A DNA stretch of 14,783 nt. Origin: Desulfobacterales bacterium HSG17. GTDB lineage: Bacteria > Desulfobacterota > Desulfobacteria > Desulfobacterales > Desulfococcaceae. Below, one piece after another: positions 6,664 through 13,249 of this stretch (position 1 is the stretch's first letter; each line of letters opens with the position of its first letter). Location of the stretch: NCBI GenBank assembly GCA_030377945.1, contig JAUCGD010000070.1:1-14783 (forward strand), given 5' to 3'. The notes under the pieces were generated by a model that saw nothing but the letters and a program-made list of their open reading frames with translations, had not been told where the DNA came from and made no database searches. The position numbers and the translations under genes are program-made.

Positions 6664-6831
6664 CTGGAAATTATAAAACTCCATAACTACAAGGATTTCT
6701 GATAAGCAAGGATCGCTGGCACAAAAAATCCTTTTCCGGTTTGCAATATGAAGTAGAGACAAGGCATGCCTTGTCTCTACAATCTGTTAAAATCCCTGCT
6801 TATATTAAATCCTTGTAGTTTTGTTCTTATA
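6664..6831. mobile_element. Small palindromic (MITE-like) insertion with terminal inverted repeats
   Basis: Absent from the sister cassette at 4688-4921. Inverted repeats lie at 6685-6713 and 6792-6820: the outer 14 bases (AACTACAAGGATTT) are perfect and the full 29 match at 25 positions. The direct repeat TGTTCTTATA occurs at 6654-6663 and again at 6822-6831, consistent with a target duplication, although 21 bases separate the left copy from the left inverted repeat. There is no coding capacity. A perfect 28-bp palindrome lies inside. Exact ends are uncertain. Confidence 0.6.
6753..6780. repeat. Perfect 28-bp palindrome
   Basis: GTAGAGACAAGGCA is followed at once by its exact reverse complement, with no spacer. 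It sits in the middle of the MITE-like insertion. GTAGAGAC...GTCTCTAC palindromes are known as abundant intergenic repeats in some bacteria (from memory); here it would lie within the transcribed leader of the ATPase gene. Confidence 0.85.
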
Positions 6832-6854
6832 ACATTGATTGCTTTATTATTCAA
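6826..6854 (-). promoter_or_regulatory. Predicted promoter of the 524-residue ATPase gene
   Basis: On the minus strand -35 TTGAAT (6849-6854), 17-base spacer, -10 TATAAG (6826-6831). The -10 overlaps the direct repeat that flanks the small insertion, so the insertion lies immediately downstream of the promoter. Confidence 0.55.
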
Positions 6855-6920
6855 GACCGGCTGATTTTATAATTCACAAGTGAGGAGTTTCAAAATAATT
6901 TTTTGCAGGGCGCATAGGGC

Positions 6921-6941
6921 AGCGTAAAACCATCATGATTA
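6921..6941. repeat. Dispersed intergenic repeat, copy 3 (truncated)
   Basis: AGCGTAAAACCATCATGATTA matches the start of the copies at 1943 and 4893, then the similarity ends in a run of TTAA repeats (6939-6954). The preceding bases (GCAGGGCGCATAGGG) also resemble those before copy 2. Confidence 0.75.
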
Positions 6942-7006
6942 ATTAATTAATTATATTTTACTGTTTTAGCGGTAAAAATGTCAAGGCTCTTTATTTTTCA
7001 TTGCAT

Positions 7007-7034
7007 TTGATTGATAATAATTGCAAAATATAGC
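7007..7034 (+). promoter_or_regulatory. Possible promoter of the toxin-antitoxin pair
   Basis: TTGATT (7007-7012) and TATAGC (7029-7034) with a 16-base spacer, ending 37 bases before the antitoxin ATG. Each box matches the consensus at four of six positions, so the call is weak; the surrounding DNA is AT-rich. Confidence 0.3.
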
Positions 7035-7071
7035 CATCAATATGCTATTTTTTTACAAAAAGGAGGATAAA

Positions 7072-7302
7072 ATGCCAGCAACTGTTAAAATATCTGATGA
7101 TCTGATGATAAAAGCAAAAAACAAATCAAAAATATTCAAAAGATCAGTTGCCGATCAGATAGAATACTGGGCTATGATCGGGCAGATGGTTGAGGAAAAT
7201 CCTGATTTACCCCTGCCTTTTATCCAGGATATACTGACAGGAAAAGAGCAGATTAAAGCAGGACAAAGAGTACCTTACATTTTTGGGGAAGGGAATGAAT
7301 AA
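7072..7302 (+). CDS. ParD-like ribbon-helix-helix antitoxin
   Basis: A 76-residue protein. The start at 7072 is chosen because AAGGAGG stands directly before it with good spacing; a possible earlier non-ATG start (TTG, 7021) would add 17 residues without such a site. The N-terminal half (ATVKISDDLMIKAKNKSK, then FKRSVADQIEYWAMIGQMVE) fits the ribbon-helix-helix pattern of ParD-like antitoxins: a beta strand followed by two helices. The C-terminal half would bind and block the toxin. Its end overlaps the toxin start by eight bases, the usual arrangement for translational coupling. Such antitoxins normally repress their own operon together with the toxin. The product family is well supported by pattern; pairing with the next gene follows from the overlap. 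Confidence 0.75.
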   Translation: MPATVKISDDLMIKAKNKSKIFKRSVADQIEYWAMIGQMVEENPDLPLPFIQDILTGKEQIKAGQRVPYIFGEGNE

Positions 7303-7582
7303 GAGAACACAAATAATTCAGTCCAACCTGTTTGCAAAACAGAAGAAAAAGTTACATAAACAGCAAATCAAAGACCTTGACAATGCTGTCCGTACTGTGG
7401 TTGATAACCCTGAAATCGGGAATATGAAAACTGGTGATTTGAGCGGGGTGAGGGTTTATAAATTCAGGTCAATGAAATCGTTAATACTTATGGCTTATGA
7501 ACTTGTAGATTATGACACACTGTGTCTTTATGCGGTTGGATCTCATGAAAATTTTTATCAAAAATTGAAAATATTAAGATGA
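7295..7582 (+). CDS. RelE/ParE-family toxin
   Basis: A 95-residue basic protein starting at the ATG at 7295, with GGGGAAGG before it; a TTG at 7283 is a less likely start. The sequence follows the RelE/ParE fold: an N-terminal helix rich in Lys (FAKQKKKLHKQQIKDLDNAV), then NPEIGNMKTGDLSGVRVYKF, a hydrophobic strand LILMAYEL and the typical ending LYAVGSHENFYQKLK. RelE members cleave mRNA at the ribosome and ParE members poison gyrase; the HENFY ending resembles mRNA-cleaving RelE/YafQ types, but the target cannot be settled from sequence. It overlaps the ParD-like antitoxin by eight bases. Both genes look intact, so this pair is probably active, unlike the PIN pair at 1255-1782. Confidence 0.8.
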   Translation: MNKRTQIIQSNLFAKQKKKLHKQQIKDLDNAVRTVVDNPEIGNMKTGDLSGVRVYKFRSMKSLILMAYELVDYDTLCLYAVGSHENFYQKLKILR

Positions 7583-7583
7583 A

Positions 7584-7610
7584 AACAGGCTGCCATAAAG
7601 GCAGCCTGTT
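7584..7610. terminator. Shared hairpin between convergent operons
   Basis: AACAGGCTGCC, five-base loop, GGCAGCCTGTT: a perfect 11-bp stem directly after the toxin stop codon and 13 bases beyond the stop of the last gene of the copper operon. On the minus strand the stem runs into TTTTCATCTT, a short U-rich tail; the + side has little. It likely serves both operons. Confidence 0.8.
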
Positions 7611-7623
7611 ACAGACAAAAGCT

Positions 7624-8181
7624 TTACTTCACTTCATACTCAAATTCATCCATCAACTTGTTATCACCATCCACAACCTTGGTCTTGATGGTGTATTTCC
7701 CTGCTGCGCCCAGATTAATGTCCGCTCCATAGCCACCGCCCATGCCCATAGTCATTTTTTTCTGCTCGGAACTGTCAGGATTTTTTATCATATAGCCGAT
7801 CTTTCCATTTTCAATTGCGCGGCCGTGAGCATCTTTAACATAGACCATAAGATGATGGGTGTCTTTCATCTCAGGCATTCCCTTCATGTTTTTCATTTTT
7901 TTACGCATATCAATAAGATGGTAGGCAAACTTGTAACCTTTTACATCAGATTCATTGATAAGTATACCCGAATGCCCGGAGTGATCCATTTTGGAATGAT
8001 CCATCTTGCTGTGATCCATCTCTCCCTTACCCATCTCTTTCTTGGCTCCTGCATCTTTCATGGCATGGTTGTGTCCTTCATGGCCCTTTTCCTGTGCAAA
8101 TACCGGGTAAGCCAGTACGGTAAAGAATGATGCAATAAAGAAAGCCAGTGCAATTGTGATAATCATTGTTTGTTTTTTCAT
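7624..8181 (-). CDS. Secreted His/Met-rich metal-binding protein of the cus operon
   Basis: A 185-residue exported protein. Residues 1-29 are a clear signal peptide (KK, long hydrophobic core, VFA before the cut, QEKG after). Then comes a His/Met-rich stretch (33-70) with GHEGHNHAM and three back-to-back MDHS units (55-69), followed by a Met/Lys run (91-106: KMKNMKGMPEM). The C-terminal part (about 108-185) looks like a small beta sandwich of YtkA/FixH type (THHLMVYVKDAHGRAIENGKI, then GADINLGAAGKYTIKTKVVDG). Met and His clusters bind Cu(I), Ag(I) or Cu(II) in periplasmic proteins, so a buffer or chaperone handing metal to CusB/CusA is likely; the operon shows no CusF in this window. AAGGAG stands before the ATG, 21 bases after cusA. 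Exact family not recognised. Confidence 0.75.
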   Translation of the reverse strand: MKKQTMIITIALAFFIASFFTVLAYPVFAQEKGHEGHNHAMKDAGAKKEMGKGEMDHSKMDHSKMDHSGHSGILINESDVKGYKFAYHLIDMRKKMKNMKGMPEMKDTHHLMVYVKDAHGRAIENGKIGYMIKNPDSSEQKKMTMGMGGGYGADINLGAAGKYTIKTKVVDGDNKLMDEFEYEVK

Positions 8182-8202
8182 GTTTTTTCTCCTTGTTATA
8201 AA

Positions 8203-11200
8203 TTATTTGTTTTTTAAATCCCATCTTTTCCAGATGTCATATACTGCCGGGATGATTACCAGCGTAAGAATGGTAGAAGAAATAAGACCTCCCACCATTG
8301 GTGCAGCAATTCGTTTCATAATCTGGGAGCCTGTTTCGGTTCCGTACATTACCGGAAGAAGTCCGATCAGGGTTGTGGCTACTGTCATGAGTTTGGGTCT
8401 TACCCTGTCAACTGCTCCTTCAATAATTGCCGATGTCAGGTCATTAACATTATTCATTTCTCCTTTCCGTTTTTTTCTTTCATATACTTCGTCCAGGTAA
8501 ACCAGCATAACCACGCCTGTTTCAGCAGCCAGACCTGCCAGTGCAATAAAGCCCACAACAACTGCTATTGAAAGATTATATTTAAGAAGATAAAGCAGCC
8601 AGACCCCGCCCACAAGGGCAAAGGGAAGGCTTGCCATTACTATTGCCGCTTCCGTAACACTGTGGAAGTGGAGGTAGAGCAGGATAAATATAACTGCCAG
8701 GGTTGCAGGAATAATCAGGTTCAGAGTTTTTCTTGCTTTTTCCATGTATTCAAACTGACCTGACCAAACAATGGAATACCCAGGAGGAATATCAATTTCC
8801 CGGTTGACCACTTCTTTGGCATTTTTAACATAGGTACCAACGTCCACGCCTCTGATATCCACGTAAATCCAGGCGGTTCTTCGAGAGTTTTCGCTTTTTA
8901 TACCTGCGGGTCCTTTGTGTATGGAAAAATCCGCAAGCTGGATAAGAGGAACCTGTGCCCCTGTTGGGGTTGGTACGAGAACCCGTTTGAGCTGCTCTAT
9001 GTCATCTCTTAATTCCCTGTTATAACGAAGGTTTACAGGATAGCGTTCCAGCCCTTCTACTGTATAGGTTACATTCATGCCGCCAATGGCTGTCATTATT
9101 ACTTCCTGTACATCAGCTATTGTTAATCCGTAACGGGCAATGTGATCCCTGCGGATTTTAAAATCAAGGTAATTTCCGCCTGTTACCCGTTCTGAAAATG
9201 CTGATAATGTTCCTGGGATATCCTGAACTATTGCTTCAATTTTTGCGCCTAAATCCGAAAGTACCTGGAGGTCAGGCCCCATGAGCTTTATGCCTACGGG
9301 TGTTTTAATGCCGGTTGAGAGCATATCTATCCTGGTTTTTATGGGCATTGTCCAGGCATTTGTGAGTCCAGGAAACTGGATTGCTCTGTCCATGTCTTCT
9401 GCCAGTTCACTTATGGTCATATAGCGCTCTTCAGGTAATATCCAGGTAAGGGGCGCTTTTATGATTTTCGGCCAGCTTGAGAAAAATCTGTCCACATTTT
9501 TTTTGCGCCATTCATGAAGTATTTTCCCTTTTTTCTCTTCAGGCCAGATCAATTTAAGAGGGCCTTTTATCCAGCCTGCCCAGTTTGAAAAGAAACGGTC
9601 AATCTTGATAATTTCATATTCTATATTGGGCCTGAGCATTATGGTTGTTTCAATCATTGATAATGGAGCCGGGTCAGTAGGTGTTTCTGCCCGTCCGATT
9701 TTCCCAAGTGTATGATGAACCTCCGGGAACTGCTGGATTATCTTGTCTGTCTGCTGGAGCAGTTCCTTTGCCTTGGTTATGGAAACACCGGGCAGGGTTG
9801 TTGGCATATAAAGAAGATCTCCCTCATTTAAGGGGGGCATGAATTCGCTGCCCAGTTTTGATGCCGGATACCAGGTAAGTGCAAGTATGAGGGCTGCAAT
9901 TAAAATCGTTGTTTTACGCCATTTGAGTACAATACGGATAAATGGCAGATAAATCTTGATAAAAAACCTGCTTATGGGGTTTTTAGCTTCAGGCATAATT
10001 TTCTGGGGAACCAGGCAGAGAAATATGAAAATAGAGAGAATAATTGCTCCTGTCAGGCTCCATTGAGGAAGGTTTACCCCTGCAATTCCAAGTACAATTA
10101 CAATAAGCGGCGGGCCTGCAATTGAAGGTATCCATATTTTAAGCTTATCATTTTTTGGCATTTCCGGGTTAATGGTTGTTTCCCTGATAAAAAAAGTCAT
10201 GAGTACCGGAATTATGGTAATAGCCAGAATGGATGATGCAGCCATTGAAAAGGTTTTTGTATATGCCAGGGGCTTAAAAAGCCTGCCTGACTGTTCTTCC
10301 AGGGTGAATACAGGGAGAAAAGAAACTGTTATTATAAGCAGGCTGTAAAAAAGTGCAGGCCCTACTTCTTTGGATGCTTCAATAATAACCTCTGTATGAG
10401 ATTTTTTGTCCTGATTTTCTTCAAGCAGGTCTTCTTTTAATCGGTTTTTTTCAAGATGCTTATGTGCATTTTCCACAAGAACCACAGATGCATCCACCAT
10501 AACGCCTATGGCAATTGCAATTCCACCAAGACTCATAATGTTGGCATTTATTCCAATAGGATACATTGCCATAAAAGCCATGAGAATTCCCACAGGCAGG
10601 GTAAAAATTGCAACAAAGGCTGAGCGGAAATGGAGAAGGAAGATCACACAAATAAGTGCAACTACTGCCATTTCTTCAAGAAGCTTTGTTTTCAGGGTAT
10701 CCACTGCACGTTCAATAAGTCCGGCTCTATCATATCCTGCTTCAATTATAACCCCGTCAGGAAGTCCTTTTTCCAGGTCTTTAAGCTTTGCCTTTACCCT
10801 GCTGATAACATCCAGGGCATTTTCACCAAAACGCATGACCACAATACCGCCAACAACTTCCCCTTCACCGTTCCACTCCAATATACCCCGGCGCAGTTCA
10901 GGACCGATTTGGATATTGGCAATATTTTTAAGCAGTATGGGGGTTCCCATCATGTCAACACCCACTGCAATACTTTCAAGATCTTCTTTTGTTTTTATAT
11001 AGCCAAGTCCCCTGACCATAAACTCGGTTTCGCCCATTTCCACCAGTTTGCCGCCCACATCATTATTTGAACGCTGGATAGCCATTCTTACCTTTTGTAT
11101 GGGCAGGTTGTAAGCCAGAAGTTTGTTGGGATCAACTTCAACCTGATACTGCTTTACATATCCGCCAATGCTTGCAACCTCAGAAACTCCGGGAATTGCT

Positions 11201-11706
11201 GTTAGTTCATACCTGAGATACCAGTCCTGGATGCTTCTGAGTTTTTGAAGGTCATTTTTTCCGTTTGTGTCTTTGAGTACATATTCATACACCCAGCCAA
11301 CGCCTGTGGCATCAGGGCCAAGGCTTGGGGTTACTCCTGCGGGGAGTCTGCCGGATACGAAATTGAGATATTCCAAAACCCGGGACCGTGCCCAGTAGAG
11401 ATCTGTTCCGTCTTCAAAGATTATATATACAAAAGAGATGCCGAAAAAGGAATATCCACGCACCACTTTGGCAAAGGGTACGCTCAGCATGGCTGTTGTC
11501 AGGGGGTATGTTACCTGATCCTCCACAACCTGCGGGGCCTGTCCCGAATATTCCGTATATACTATTACCTGAACATCTGACAGGTCAGGTATGGCATCCA
11601 CCGGCATTTTAATCATGGCTGTAATACCGCCTAAAATGACAAACAGTGTGGCCAGGATTACCATGAATTTATTATTTACAGACCATTCTATGATTTTTTC
11701 TATCAT
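8203..11706 (-). CDS. cusA: Copper/silver efflux RND pump, CusA type
   Basis: An inner-membrane, proton-driven RND transporter that exports Cu(I)/Ag(I), working with CusB and CusC. Its 1167 residues exceed the about 1050 of E. coli CusA. The N-terminus (MPVDAIPDLSDVQVIVYTEYSG) and GVMVDASVVLVENAHK (401-416, proton-relay Asp at 405 as in E. coli) are typical of the CusA/CzcA group. All three metal-relay methionines of CusA have counterparts: M634 (LLYMPTT), M684 (PLSMIETT) and M795 (RIDMLSTG), which argues for monovalent Cu/Ag rather than Co/Zn/Cd. Extra length comes from a hydrophobic segment at about 521-567 that could add two membrane spans, and a 36-residue tandem duplication at 703-760 (DRFFSNW and DRFFSSW repeats). 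The start overlaps the cusB stop by four bases (ATGA), so translation is coupled. Confidence 0.93.
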   Translation of the reverse strand: MIEKIIEWSVNNKFMVILATLFVILGGITAMIKMPVDAIPDLSDVQVIVYTEYSGQAPQVVEDQVTYPLTTAMLSVPFAKVVRGYSFFGISFVYIIFEDGTDLYWARSRVLEYLNFVSGRLPAGVTPSLGPDATGVGWVYEYVLKDTNGKNDLQKLRSIQDWYLRYELTAIPGVSEVASIGGYVKQYQVEVDPNKLLAYNLPIQKVRMAIQRSNNDVGGKLVEMGETEFMVRGLGYIKTKEDLESIAVGVDMMGTPILLKNIANIQIGPELRRGILEWNGEGEVVGGIVVMRFGENALDVISRVKAKLKDLEKGLPDGVIIEAGYDRAGLIERAVDTLKTKLLEEMAVVALICVIFLLHFRSAFVAIFTLPVGILMAFMAMYPIGINANIMSLGGIAIAIGVMVDASVVLVENAHKHLEKNRLKEDLLEENQDKKSHTEVIIEASKEVGPALFYSLLIITVSFLPVFTLEEQSGRLFKPLAYTKTFSMAASSILAITIIPVLMTFFIRETTINPEMPKNDKLKIWIPSIAGPPLIVIVLGIAGVNLPQWSLTGAIILSIFIFLCLVPQKIMPEAKNPISRFFIKIYLPFIRIVLKWRKTTILIAALILALTWYPASKLGSEFMPPLNEGDLLYMPTTLPGVSITKAKELLQQTDKIIQQFPEVHHTLGKIGRAETPTDPAPLSMIETTIMLRPNIEYEIIKIDRFFSNWAGWIKGPLKLIWPEEKKGKILHEWRKKNVDRFFSSWPKIIKAPLTWILPEERYMTISELAEDMDRAIQFPGLTNAWTMPIKTRIDMLSTGIKTPVGIKLMGPDLQVLSDLGAKIEAIVQDIPGTLSAFSERVTGGNYLDFKIRRDHIARYGLTIADVQEVIMTAIGGMNVTYTVEGLERYPVNLRYNRELRDDIEQLKRVLVPTPTGAQVPLIQLADFSIHKGPAGIKSENSRRTAWIYVDIRGVDVGTYVKNAKEVVNREIDIPPGYSIVWSGQFEYMEKARKTLNLIIPATLAVIFILLYLHFHSVTEAAIVMASLPFALVGGVWLLYLLKYNLSIAVVVGFIALAGLAAETGVVMLVYLDEVYERKKRKGEMNNVNDLTSAIIEGAVDRVRPKLMTVATTLIGLLPVMYGTETGSQIMKRIAAPMVGGLISSTILTLVIIPAVYDIWKRWDLKNK

Positions 11707-13229
11707 TTGTTTATTTCCATATCCTTGAAGAAATCGTTGTCAGAATTATCCTGATTAGTTTTATCAGGCTCCATATCATCAAAGAAGTCGTCTTTTTGCT
11801 TTTTAGCTTCTTTGTTTTTTCCTGATTTAGCTTCCAGCATTTTCTGTACAGCCTCTTTAAGTTTGGACTCCGAATCCAGGAGAAACTGGCCTGATGTTAC
11901 CACTGTTTCACCTGGTGCAAGACCTGAAAGAATCTGAACTCGTCCTCCGTCCAGGGCCATGCCCAGGGTGGTTTCCCTTGGTGAGAATTTTCCATGTCCT
12001 CTTGTTACAAAGACCACATTGCGTTCTCCTGAACGGATAACAGATTCTGACGGGATAATTATGCCCTCCCCTTTTCTCATTGTTTTTATGCGTACATCAA
12101 CATACATGTCAGGTTTCAGCTCAAGGTCGGGATTTTCAAACTCAACACGGATAACCACATCACGGGTTTTCTGCTGTAAATAGGGATACACATAAGCAAC
12201 CTTGCCGTGATAAACCTTTCCCGGATGATAGGGAAGTGTCATTTCAGCATCCTGACCTCTGGCAACCCTGTCCATTTCATATTCATATATATGGGCTTCA
12301 ACCCAAATCTTTGAAAGATCGGCCACACTGTAAACATTGGTTCCTGCCTTGGCAGAACCTCCTTCCACAGCATTTTTATGGGTAATAACCCCGGTAAAAG
12401 GGGAACGGATCATAATAGTCTTTTTTACATCATTTGCCTTTTCAATGGCCTTAATTTCGCTTTCAGCCACATCAAAATAACTGAGTCGTCTGCGGGCAGA
12501 TTCCAGAAATTCTTTGTTTCTTGCTCCTCCCTTTCTGAAATTTCTGAAAGCTAAGAGATATTCTTCCTGGGCTGCCATAAGTTCAGGGGAATAAATCTCA
12601 AACAGGGGCTGGTCTTTTTCCACAAGCTCTCCTGTAAAATTTACATATAGTTTTTCAAACCAGCCGTTAAACTTGGGACTTATCTGTGCTGTTCTTGTTT
12701 CATCATAGGTTATATGGCCGTATGTCCTGATAGTGTGAACAAGGGGACCTTTTTCAACTATTGCCGTTCTTACACCCATATTCTGAACTGTAACAGGATC
12801 AATTTTAATCTCTACCCCGCCAATAACCTCATCTTCATACACAGGAACAAGATCCATTCCCATTGCACTTTTTCCGGGTTTGTCATATATTTCCTGTGGA
12901 TTCATCGGCGCACGCCAGTATATGATTTTCCGTTCTCCTGAATCCAGGGAAGGTGCCAAATCATCTCTTTTGGGAGTAAGTTCCATGTTGCAGATGGGGC
13001 AGAGTCCGGGTTCTTCGGTAATAATCATGGGATGCATACCGCAGGTCCAGAGCTGTTTTTTATCACTTTGCAATGCTGTATCCGCGCCGCCGGTTCCTGA
13101 TGTCTGCGAAGTATGATTTTCTGTAACACGGAGAACCGACCATGTCAGAACCCAGGTTATACCAATGCTTATCAATGCTGTTATAACAACTGCTTTTATT
13201 GGGAATATTGATTTTGACTTTTCGTTCAT
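11703..13229 (-). CDS. cusB: Periplasmic adaptor of the copper efflux pump, CusB type
   Basis: A membrane-fusion protein linking CusA to the outer-membrane channel and delivering metal. I chose the ATG at 13229 (508 residues) because GGTGAT precedes it at a good distance; the ATG at 13241 has no such site. Residues 9-31 are a membrane anchor. A Cys-containing heavy-metal-binding module follows (WTCGMHPMI to CPICNMELTPK, 61-87), then a second one lacking Cys but with conserved Met (YWRAPMNPQEIYDKPGKSAMGMDLVPVYEDE region, 104-134). The adaptor proper has a barrel-sandwich/lipoyl part (about 178-305) around a helical hairpin (213-262) and a beta-barrel part (about 305-450). The acidic tail carries two near-copies of DFFDDME (481-487, 499-505). 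The gene overlaps cusA by four bases. Confidence 0.92.
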   Translation of the reverse strand: MNEKSKSIFPIKAVVITALISIGITWVLTWSVLRVTENHTSQTSGTGGADTALQSDKKQLWTCGMHPMIITEEPGLCPICNMELTPKRDDLAPSLDSGERKIIYWRAPMNPQEIYDKPGKSAMGMDLVPVYEDEVIGGVEIKIDPVTVQNMGVRTAIVEKGPLVHTIRTYGHITYDETRTAQISPKFNGWFEKLYVNFTGELVEKDQPLFEIYSPELMAAQEEYLLAFRNFRKGGARNKEFLESARRRLSYFDVAESEIKAIEKANDVKKTIMIRSPFTGVITHKNAVEGGSAKAGTNVYSVADLSKIWVEAHIYEYEMDRVARGQDAEMTLPYHPGKVYHGKVAYVYPYLQQKTRDVVIRVEFENPDLELKPDMYVDVRIKTMRKGEGIIIPSESVIRSGERNVVFVTRGHGKFSPRETTLGMALDGGRVQILSGLAPGETVVTSGQFLLDSESKLKEAVQKMLEAKSGKNKEAKKQKDDFFDDMEPDKTNQDNSDNDFFKDMEINK

Positions 13230-13249
13230 TTTTATCACCATTTTTATTA

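Larger units (their letters stand above)
6561..6944 (-). promoter_or_regulatory. Promoter-leader cassette, copy B (interrupted)
   Basis: Copy of 4688-4921, in front of the 524-residue ATPase. It matches from the start codon outward through both hairpins to TGTTCTTAT, is interrupted by about 168 bp of palindromic insertion, and resumes at ATAACATTGATTGC through the -35 box and on to the dispersed repeat. The leader from the predicted promoter is therefore about 250 bases instead of about 100. The gap from 6567 to 7071 holds no gene; apart from this cassette it contains only AT-rich DNA and the possible promoter of the toxin-antitoxin pair. Confidence 0.75.

Noticed and set aside
6753..6780. 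28-bp palindrome as a repressor operator
   Set aside because: Perfect symmetry would suit an operator, but its place inside an inserted inverted-repeat element and the absence of a nearby regulator gene make a repeat element more likely.
7579..8130. 183-codon open frame on the + strand
   Set aside because: It is antisense to the secreted His/Met-rich protein, which has a signal peptide, ribosome binding site and operon position; the + strand translation has no family features.
10508..11070. Long + strand open frames opposite cusA
   Set aside because: They are shadows of the highly conserved cusA reading frame and have no start signals.
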